Below are positions 58,104-64,000 of a DNA stretch of 64,000 nucleotides, one piece after another. The DNA lies in NCBI GenBank assembly GCA_904394705.1, contig CAJFNJ010000038.1:1-64000 (forward strand), read 5' to 3'. The translations under genes were made by a program, and so were the position numbers. Positions within the stretch are counted from its first letter, which is position 1. Each line of letters starts with the position of its first letter. Source of the stretch: Avimicrobium caecorum. Lineage in GTDB: Bacteria > Bacillota > Clostridia > Oscillospirales > Ruminococcaceae. The notes under the pieces are model-generated. The model did no database searches and was not told the origin of the DNA. It worked only from the letters and a program-made list of their open reading frames with translations.

Positions 58104-58369
58104 CTATACAGAAATCCCGCTGGACTAAAGCTGTTTCAGCAGAATGCTCCCGCCTCTGCCAGAGGGGGAGCTGCCCGGTGATAGACCATTTCGGCGGAAG
58201 TGACCGCCGCTATCCAGATCGGGCTGTCTGGCGCACATTGCCCACAAAAATCCTCCCGGTCTGCGGGACCACAGGACGATGCGGAAATCAGAGAAGTGAG
58301 GCGAGTAACCGCCTGCGCTGTCTGGGGTGTTCGTTTTTACAGGTGTGCCTGCCACATGCGGTTTTCCGC
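58104..58369. other. Intergenic stretch with repeat-like hairpins
   Basis: No ORF with a ribosome site is seen. A CTCCCGCCTCT/AGAGGGGGAG hairpin at about 58158-58182 and a GGCGG/CCGCC pair near 58192-58206 have the look of intergenic repeat elements of gut Firmicutes. I see nothing else. Confidence 0.4.
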
Positions 58370-58404
58370 ACTAAAAAATCCCCCGGCGGGAAATCCGGGG
58401 GATT
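58370..58404 (-). terminator. Terminator of ECF S-component gene
   Basis: AATCCCCCGG pairs with CCGGGGGATT; the minus strand continues with T-rich sequence. Confidence 0.85.
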
Positions 58405-58408
58405 TTTA

Positions 58409-58954
58409 TCAGGCATTTGCGGTGAGATGGGTCTTTTCCAGAGCCATCACAACCGGCGGGATCAGCACCAGCTGAATGATGATGCCGGGCAGAGCGGTGA
58501 CAAATGCGGCAGTGAGGAATGCCTGCAGGGTATAGGCCTTGCCAGCCATACCCATAGCGGCAGTCATTGCCAGCCCATTGGCAGCACGGCCAGCCAGCAT
58601 GGCGATGATCAGAGCTGCATAGGTGCGCTTGCGATTCATGCGGCAGCCGAGTGCCTTATAGGCCACACCGGATACCAGGCCATACACAGCCAGTTCCACG
58701 ATCATGCAGACACCGGTGGGGAAGAGCGGGGGCATTCCATTGATGAGAATGGAAAGGGAAACAGTGAGGGCTCCAGCAATGGCACCGTAAAAACCACCCA
58801 CAGTCATGCCGCAGATGAGGACGGGAATGTGCATGGGAAGAATGATGCTTCCCGCGTTGGGAATCATGTGGAAAGCCTGGGGCAGCACAACTCCGATGGC
58901 GGTGAACAGCGCAGCCATCACCAGGTTTTTGACACGGATGTTCTGTGATGTCAT
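58409..58954 (-). CDS. ECF transporter S component
   Basis: This 181-residue membrane protein has about six hydrophobic segments and the small-residue start typical of vitamin-binding S components (RVKNLVMAALFTAIGVVLPQAFH), followed by GMTVGGFYGAIAGALT. It captures a vitamin-like substrate for an energy-coupling module encoded elsewhere. Which vitamin is not clear. The ATG at 58954 is preceded by AGGAGGA. Confidence 0.87.
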   Translation of the reverse strand: MTSQNIRVKNLVMAALFTAIGVVLPQAFHMIPNAGSIILPMHIPVLICGMTVGGFYGAIAGALTVSLSILINGMPPLFPTGVCMIVELAVYGLVSGVAYKALGCRMNRKRTYAALIIAMLAGRAANGLAMTAAMGMAGKAYTLQAFLTAAFVTALPGIIIQLVLIPPVVMALEKTHLTANA

Positions 58955-58984
58955 AATGTTCCTCCTGTGAAGTTTCTGTGGTAA

Positions 58985-59014
58985 ATTATACCGCATTTCA
59001 GCGTCTGCTGTCAA
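58985..59014 (-). promoter_or_regulatory. Promoter of ECF S-component gene
   Basis: On the minus strand TTGACA, 18 bp, TATAAT. The leader is only ~25 nt, which leaves no room for a riboswitch. Confidence 0.8.
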
Positions 59015-59045
59015 ATCCCGGCGATTGTTCCCAGCCCCGCCGGAG

Positions 59046-59083
59046 CATATAAAAAAGCCCGGAAGTTTTCCGGGCTTTTTGAC
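59046..59083. terminator. Terminator of M20 gene, bidirectional
   Basis: A perfect 12-bp stem (AAAAGCCCGGAA arm) with T-runs on both strands. Confidence 0.85.
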
Positions 59084-59102
59084 TGTGGATCACAGCACTG
59101 GA

Positions 59103-60509
59103 TCAATCGTAGTAAGGCATCATGTCATCGGGGATGGGGGTGTAGGTGGCGCCATCCAGGTCGGCCTTCAGCTCTTCCTTGGCCTTTTCAATGACATCCT
59201 TCTTGTCGGTGAACAGGTCATAGCCGGTGAGTGCCATAGCTTCGCCGGCACGGATCATGCCCTTGGTACCAACCGAAGTACCATAGCAGGAACAGGACTG
59301 CCAGGTGTGAGCCGATACGGGAATGGGAGCACAGGCTGTGGTGAACTGGGCAGTGGGGGTGATGTAGCTGACATCGCCCACATCGGTGCTGCCGCCGCCG
59401 CACTGGCTCTTGTCACCGTACAGAACCGGCTTCATGCGCATGCCATGCTCCAGTTCCGCCGGGCTGAATCCGTACTGCTTGCAGGCAGCCGCGATGGCTT
59501 CGGGAGCATAGGTGGCAACCATGTCGTCCATGAACTTCTTCTCCTCGTCGGTGAACTCGGTGGGAGTTACCTGGCAGAGGTTCTCATACATAATTTCGTT
59601 CATGGTGTAGTTAGGCATCATGTTGTGCATGACACTCTTGACCGAGTAGGTCATGGTGGTTTCGGTCATGTGGGCAGCGCCTTCCGCGCAGAGGATCAGG
59701 CGGCGGACAATATCCTGCATCTGATCCATCTTGGGAGCGCGTACCGAGTACCGTACCGCAGCGGTAGCGGGCACAATGTTGGGAGCCATACCGCCGTCGA
59801 TGATGATATAGTGCATCCGGCCGCCGTCGATGATGTGTTCACGCAGGTAGTTGCAGCCCACGTTCATCAGTTCTACGGCATCCAGGGCGCTGCGGCCCAG
59901 CCACGGAGCGCCGCCGGCATGAGCGGGGATACCCTTGAAGTAAAATTCCATCAGTGTATAGGCATTGTTGCTGCCGCCGCTGACTGCGTCCTGGTTGCCC
60001 GGATGGTAGGTCAGGCAGCAATCCAGGTCGTTGAAGACGCCAGCTCTTGCCATATAGGACTTACCGGACAGGTTCTCCTCTGCCGGACAGGCATAGAAGC
60101 GCAGGGTACCGGGGAGATTTTCCTCCTTCATGGTATCCATCAGAGCGGCGAATGCCAGTACACCGGCTGTACCCAGCAGGTTATGACCGCAGGCGTGACC
60201 ATAAGCACCCGGCTCCAGCGGGTCCTGAACAGTCAGGCCGGCCTTCTGGCTCAGACCGGGCAGAGCATCGAACTCACCCAGAATACCGATGATCGGCTTG
60301 CCGCTGCCATACTCAGCGATGAAAGCAGTTTCAACCACATCCACCGGTGAAGTGATCTTAGCTCCCATATTCTTCAGATAATCCTGCTGCAGCTTGGTGG
60401 CATTGAACTCACGGAAGCCGGCCTCCGGCTTTGCCCAGATGTCCAGAGCCATCTTTTCCAGAGCTTCTCTGTGCTTGGCAATATTTGCCTTGATATTCTG
60501 CTTGCCCAT
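59103..60509 (-). CDS. M20 amidohydrolase, AbgB-like
   Basis: This 468-residue metal-dependent amidohydrolase of the M20D/AbgB type has the metal site GHACGHN, the preceding GILGEFDALPGLSQ, the PAEENLSGK glutamate segment and the dimerisation domain start GIPAHAGGAPWLGRSALDAVELM. AbgB relatives split p-aminobenzoyl-glutamate or N-acyl amino acids. It is transcribed alone, divergent from the small gene and GltS to its right. Confidence 0.92.
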   Translation of the reverse strand: MGKQNIKANIAKHREALEKMALDIWAKPEAGFREFNATKLQQDYLKNMGAKITSPVDVVETAFIAEYGSGKPIIGILGEFDALPGLSQKAGLTVQDPLEPGAYGHACGHNLLGTAGVLAFAALMDTMKEENLPGTLRFYACPAEENLSGKSYMARAGVFNDLDCCLTYHPGNQDAVSGGSNNAYTLMEFYFKGIPAHAGGAPWLGRSALDAVELMNVGCNYLREHIIDGGRMHYIIIDGGMAPNIVPATAAVRYSVRAPKMDQMQDIVRRLILCAEGAAHMTETTMTYSVKSVMHNMMPNYTMNEIMYENLCQVTPTEFTDEEKKFMDDMVATYAPEAIAAACKQYGFSPAELEHGMRMKPVLYGDKSQCGGGSTDVGDVSYITPTAQFTTACAPIPVSAHTWQSCSCYGTSVGTKGMIRAGEAMALTGYDLFTDKKDVIEKAKEELKADLDGATYTPIPDDMMPYYD

Positions 60510-60549
60510 GATACTGATCTCCTTTCACTACTTGGTTTGATTGAATAAC

Positions 60550-60578
60550 ATTATATACCACCATGAATGTTCCTGCAA
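60550..60578 (-). promoter_or_regulatory. Promoter of M20 gene
   Basis: On the minus strand TTGCAG, 17 bp, TATAAT. Confidence 0.7.
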
Positions 60579-60940
60579 GGGATATTTCATTTTTGGCACT
60601 ATAAATAGCCGAAATGTCTAATTTTATGCGGCTCCTTTTAGAGGAAATTGCGCTGACAGGACACAGTTGTTCTTTAACTGAACACAAATCCGGGCAAGAC
60701 ACTCAGGCCGGTTTTGATGGGAAAAAGGGGTGTTCTGTAAATTTTGTAAAAAATCACTGCATTTGCCGGTGGATTTCCAAGTCAAACAAGCTAAATCTAC
60801 AAAGGGGTCCGGAATTTCATCATGGTGAATCGATAAAGTGAACAACAGAGCGTTCGCACAATTTGAATAAACTGTAAATTTTACACAACGGTGAAATGTG
60901 CGGCGGTTCACCTTGCGAAAGGCGGCGGAAAATTTCAGTC
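60579..60940. other. A/T-rich gene-free region
   Basis: No ORF with a ribosome site is seen. CTGTAAATTTT occurs twice (about 60736 and 60871). I recognise no RNA or repeat family. Confidence 0.4.
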
Positions 60941-60968
60941 TTGCAAAGCGAAGCAAAGTGTGTATAAT
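60941..60968 (+). promoter_or_regulatory. Promoter of the 47-residue gene
   Basis: TTGCAA (60941-60946), 16 bp and TATAAT (60963-60968). The leader carries a GCCGCC/GGCGGC hairpin at about 60982-61003. Confidence 0.65.
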
Positions 60969-61047
60969 AAAACATAAACCAGCCGCCGGTGCAAAAAGGC
61001 GGCAGCGGTCTATCCAAAAAGCAAAAGCCAGAAGGAGGTTTTCACTC

Positions 61048-61191
61048 ATGCTTAGCGACCGATCTTTTGATTTCGTACGGAATAATGCAAATCGACAGCA
61101 GGGCCAGCAGTCCTGCCAGTTTGTGCTGCCTGAACAGCAGCCGCAGCGACAGCAGCGGACCGAACGAAATCAGAATAAGGCGCTGGCTTAA
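61048..61191 (+). CDS. 47-residue Gln/Arg-rich small protein
   Basis: This short protein begins MLSDRSFDFVRNNANRQQ and continues polar and Gln/Arg-rich, with one cysteine and no hydrophobic segment. AAGGAGGT lies 8 nt before the ATG, and a proper promoter stands 80 bp upstream. It is probably cytoplasmic and could bind nucleic acid given its basic, Gln-rich tail, which is speculation. A terminator lies 130 bp downstream. I know no family for it. Confidence 0.65.
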   Translation: MLSDRSFDFVRNNANRQQGQQSCQFVLPEQQPQRQQRTERNQNKALA

Positions 61192-61318
61192 GCGAAAACG
61201 CCTTGCTGCAAGGGAATTGGCAGGGGCGGATAAAAGATGAGGGCCAGCGGGCTCAAGTCTTTGAAACGCCATGTGAATCCCAAGGCAGCTTTATAGCAAA
61301 TCTATAAACTGTTGTGTA

Positions 61319-61353
61319 GGGACTGTGCGATGCAAAGCACAGTCCCATTTTTT
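61319..61353 (+). terminator. Terminator-like hairpin just before gltS
   Basis: GGGACTGTGC/GCACAGTCCC, a perfect 10-bp stem with 8-nt loop, is followed by ATTTTTTG. The gltS ribosome site begins 9 bp later, so it may end the small gene or attenuate gltS. Confidence 0.8.
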
Positions 61354-61374
61354 GTTATTTTGGAGGAAATTATC

Positions 61375-62820
61375 ATGCTTACATCTTCGCTTCTTACCGA
61401 GCTGCTCTGCAGCCTTTCCATTATCGGCGGCCTGCTTCTGCTGGGAACCTTCCTGCGGGCCAAGGTCAAACTGTTCCAGAAACTCTTCCTGCCCGCATCG
61501 GTGATCGGCGGCTTCATCGGACTGCTGCTCGGGCCGATGGTCCTGGGTGATTATGCCATTCTCCGGGTGCCTGAGACCTACATCAACGACTGGTCGCTGC
61601 TGCCCGGCACCCTGATCGTTCCCATCTTCGCGGCGGTTCCCCTGGGAATGTTCATGAACCGTTCCCCCAAGGCCGAGAGCGGCAAAAAGACCGCTCCCAA
61701 TGTGCTCAAGGCTTTCGCCCTGTTTGCGGCACTGAGCTTCATGCAGTCCGCCATCGGCTTCGGAACCAACCTGTTCTTCAGCAGCACCGGTGACTATGAT
61801 CTCTACCGCACCTTCGGCTATGAGCTGAGCCAGGGCTTCTGCGGCGGTCACGGCACTGCCGGCGCTGTGGGCAAGATCTTCGAGGGCCTGGGCCTGGATT
61901 ACTGGGCTACCGCTCAGGGCGTAGCGGTTACCACTGCCACCATCGGCATCATCGGCGGTATGCTGCTGGGCATCATCTTCATCAACATCGCCGCTGCCAA
62001 GGGTAAGACCGCCGTCCTCAAGAAGCCCGGCGATATTCCCGCTGAGATGTCCAGGGGCTATGTAGCCGACACCAGCCGTCACGCCTCCATGGGCCGTGAG
62101 ACCTTCATGCCCTCCACCATCGAGACCATCTCCCTGCACCTTGCCATCATTCTCGGCGTCTGCGGCGCTGCCTATGGCCTGCTGGATCTCCTCGCCAAGA
62201 CCGGTATCTCCGCCTTCTCCAGCATGCCCGTGTGGATCTATGCCATGGTTATCATGTTCGGCGTCAACCACCTCATCATCAAGCTGGACCTCGACTGGGC
62301 CATCGATACCAAGGTCAAGAGCCGGATCTCCGGTGCCATGTCCGACTTCGCCATCACTGCCGCCATTGCCAGCCTGCCCGTTGAGGCCGTTATGGAGTAT
62401 GCTGTGCCCATCCTGGTAATGTGCGCTATCGGTTTTGTACTCACCTACATCTTCGTCTTCAAGCTGGGGGACATCGTCTACAAAGGCGACTATGCCTTTG
62501 AGCGTTCCATCATTGCCTGGGGCACTGCCACCGGCGTTATGATCACCGGTATGATGCTCCTGAAGATCTGCGATCCCGACTACGAGACCCCCGCTCTGGC
62601 CGACTTCTCCATGGGCTTCTCGCTGCTGTCCCTGTCCGGCCTGATCACCACTCCCCTGACCCTGGCAGTGATCGCCTCGGGCAGCACCATGGCGAACTTC
62701 CTGTTCTCGCTGGCTGTGACCGGTGTGTTCTGGGCCATCCTGGCAGTTGTGACTGTGGGCAGCCGGGTCAGCGCCCGCCGGACTGCGCCCGCAGCAGAGA
62801 CCGCCACTCTGGCAGACTGA
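61375..62820 (+). CDS. gltS: GltS-family sodium/glutamate symporter
   Basis: This 481-residue polytopic membrane protein belongs to the GltS family. Paired re-entrant loop regions are seen around FCGGHGTAGAVGKIFEGLG and in the C-terminal half around WGTATGVMITGMML. About ten hydrophobic helices are visible. The ATG at 61375 follows GGAGGAAA. It would import glutamate or a related anion with Na+. It lies between two M20 amidohydrolase genes, suggesting use of glutamate released from conjugates. Confidence 0.9.
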   Translation: MLTSSLLTELLCSLSIIGGLLLLGTFLRAKVKLFQKLFLPASVIGGFIGLLLGPMVLGDYAILRVPETYINDWSLLPGTLIVPIFAAVPLGMFMNRSPKAESGKKTAPNVLKAFALFAALSFMQSAIGFGTNLFFSSTGDYDLYRTFGYELSQGFCGGHGTAGAVGKIFEGLGLDYWATAQGVAVTTATIGIIGGMLLGIIFINIAAAKGKTAVLKKPGDIPAEMSRGYVADTSRHASMGRETFMPSTIETISLHLAIILGVCGAAYGLLDLLAKTGISAFSSMPVWIYAMVIMFGVNHLIIKLDLDWAIDTKVKSRISGAMSDFAITAAIASLPVEAVMEYAVPILVMCAIGFVLTYIFVFKLGDIVYKGDYAFERSIIAWGTATGVMITGMMLLKICDPDYETPALADFSMGFSLLSLSGLITTPLTLAVIASGSTMANFLFSLAVTGVFWAILAVVTVGSRVSARRTAPAAETATLAD

Positions 62821-62853
62821 AGCAGCGCTTTTCCCCGGTGAAAAAGCGTGCTA
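62821..62853 (+). other. Hairpin after gltS
   Basis: AGCA-CGCTTTT pairs with AAAAGCG-TGCT with one bulge; no T-run follows. TACAAT at 62852-62857 overlaps it and may be the -10 of the next gene. Confidence 0.5.
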
Positions 62854-62928
62854 CAATAAATAAAGGTATCAATACAGCTCCTGTCCCGGATATGGGGCAG
62901 GAGAGAACCGATGGAAGGAGCCTGTATC

Positions 62929-64000
62929 ATGGATAAAAAAGCAGTGTATGAGGTGATTGATTCCAAAGCGTCCGAGTTTGCGGCGCTGAGCGACGCCATC
63001 TGGGACTATGCGGAACTGGCCTTTACCGAGCATCAGTCGGCAGAGGCACTCTGCCGGCAGCTGGAAAAGGACGGCTTTGCCGTCACCCGTGGGGTGGCTG
63101 GCATTGAAACCGCCTTCACCGCCCGCTATGGCAGCGGCAAGCCGGTGATCGGTATCCTGGGCGAGTTCGACGCCCTGTCCGGCCTGAGCCAGAAGGCGGG
63201 CTGCGCGGTCCGGGAGCCGCTCTGTCCCGGCGCCGCCGGTCACGGCTGCGGACACAATATGTTCGGTGTGGGTTCCATTGCCGCCGCCGTAGGCGTCAAG
63301 AAGTACCTGGAGGACACCGGACACAGCGGTACGGTGGTCTACTTCGGCACCCCCGGTGAAGAAGGCGGTTCGGGCAAGGCATTCATGGCCCGGGAGGGCG
63401 TCTTTGACGAGCTGGATGCCGCTGTGGCCTGGCACCCCTCGGATCTCAATGCCGTTATGACCGGAAGCAGCCTTGCCAATGTGCAGGTGGCCTACCACTT
63501 CAAGGGTGTGGCAGCTCATGCAGCGGCGGCGCCCCATCTGGGCCGGAGTGCCCTGGATGCCGTGGAGCTGATGAACATGGGCGTGCAGTTCCTGCGGGAG
63601 CATGTGATCCAGGAGGCACGCATCCACTATGCCATCACCAATACCGGCGGTTATTCCCCCAATGTGGTGCAGCCGGAGGCCGAGGTGCTCTATCTGATCC
63701 GGGCGCCCAAGAATGCCCAGGTGCAGGAGATCTATGCCCGGGTGAACAAGATCGCCCAGGGTGCGGCTATGATGACCGAAACCGACCTGACCATTGATTT
63801 CTACAAAGCCTGCTCCAACCTGATCCCCAATACGGTGATGGAGGAGCTGATCTACAAGAACCTGTGTGAAGCCGGCCTGCCGGAACACACCGACGCTGAC
63901 CGGGAATTTGCCCGTCAGATCCGGGAGAGCATCGAGAACAAGAGCGACACCGTGGCAGCCCTGCTGGACAAGGCCACTGACCCCGCTGAGAAGGAGCTCT
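62929..64000 (+). CDS. M20 amidohydrolase, partial at window end
   Basis: At least 357 codons are present and the gene runs out of the window. It starts MDKKAVYEVIDSKASEF, with AAGGAG 8 nt before the ATG. It is clearly a paralogue of the M20 protein at 59.1-60.5 kb: ARYGSGKPVIGILGEFDAL, GHGCGHN metal site, GTPGEEGGSGK, and HAAAAPHLGRSALDAVELMN. It is encoded ~110 bp after gltS on the same strand and is probably co-expressed. It should hydrolyse an N-acyl or N-aroyl amino acid. Confidence 0.92.
   Translation, partial: MDKKAVYEVIDSKASEFAALSDAIWDYAELAFTEHQSAEALCRQLEKDGFAVTRGVAGIETAFTARYGSGKPVIGILGEFDALSGLSQKAGCAVREPLCPGAAGHGCGHNMFGVGSIAAAVGVKKYLEDTGHSGTVVYFGTPGEEGGSGKAFMAREGVFDELDAAVAWHPSDLNAVMTGSSLANVQVAYHFKGVAAHAAAAPHLGRSALDAVELMNMGVQFLREHVIQEARIHYAITNTGGYSPNVVQPEAEVLYLIRAPKNAQVQEIYARVNKIAQGAAMMTETDLTIDFYKACSNLIPNTVMEELIYKNLCEAGLPEHTDADREFARQIRESIENKSDTVAALLDKATDPAEKEL

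Noticed and set aside
1..64000. tRNA or rRNA genes
   Set aside because: I looked for cloverleaf hallmarks (GTTCRANNC loops with matching stems) and rRNA core sequences and saw none that fit. A systematic scan could still find one.

Overview
The window looks like a chromosomal segment of a G+C-rich gut Firmicute of the Oscillospiraceae (Ruminococcaceae) type. The evidence is strong AGGAGG-type ribosome binding sites, sigma-A promoters close to TTGACA-17-TATAAT, a T-box leader on hisS-aspS, a queT leader with a preQ1-like aptamer, lipoprotein signal peptides followed by long Ser/Glu-rich linkers, mreBCD-PBP2, YfcC and ECF transporters, and rubrerythrin for oxidative defence. I saw no tRNA, 5S/16S/23S rRNA, CRISPR array, transposase or prophage gene. 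The genus is not provable from sequence inspection alone.

Layout. 0.2-5 kb: AraC-type regulator, metallo-beta-lactamase-fold hydrolase and a three-gene polar amino-acid ABC importer. 5-9 kb: YfcC-type carrier (minus strand), a GNAT acetyltransferase and two lipoproteins. 9-11 kb: minus-strand pyrK-pyrD-ruvX. 11.2-14.1 kb: queT with its leader, then a strongly biased secreted protein behind an unusual promoter, followed by a dense array of palindromic repeats. 14-18.3 kb: minus-strand polA-rimI-tsaD plus a 46-residue membrane peptide. 18.6-23.4 kb: dus, small lipoproteins, an M23 peptidase, a two-piece TSUP permease and tcdA. 23.4-24.7 kb: a likely 6S RNA, a DUF1292 gene and a ~575-nt apparently non-coding transcription unit. 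24.9-30 kb: a cyclophilin lipoprotein and the minus-strand fhs-tsaE-tsaB-rpiB-upp operon. 30-40 kb: rodA-like, glmU, prs, pth, a GNAT gene, mfd and a PrsA-like lipoprotein. 40-46 kb: membrane acyltransferase, flavin reductase-like gene, a frameshifted lipoprotein, zapA-U32 peptidase, dut-DUF4321-maf. 46-52 kb: mreBCD-PBP2, then mgsA. 52-56 kb: T-box, hisS and aspS. 56-64 kb: a methyltransferase, rubrerythrin under a Fur-type box, an ECF S component, and two M20 amidohydrolases either side of a GltS symporter.

How the genes work together. Envelope elongation is covered by mreBCD, PBP2, the RodA-like flippase/polymerase family protein, glmU and zapA. The t6A tRNA modification genes are spread over three loci (tsaD with polA/rimI, tsaB/tsaE with fhs, tcdA next to 6S RNA). 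Pyrimidine and nucleotide supply is represented by pyrK/pyrD, upp, prs, rpiB, dut and maf. The M20-GltS-M20 cluster and the YfcC carrier suggest use of acylated or conjugated amino acids.

The most unusual signals are non-protein ones: the ~575-nt structured transcription unit at 24.15-24.73 kb; the hairpin array at 13.37-13.59 kb, which begins inside a CDS whose cell-wall-signal-like NPDTG end is cut short; the phased A-tracts and the 13-bp, poly-G promoter spacer before that CDS; and two further promoter-to-terminator units without convincing ORFs near 51.5 and 55.9 kb. All calls are from reading the sequence; no database search or folding program was run.
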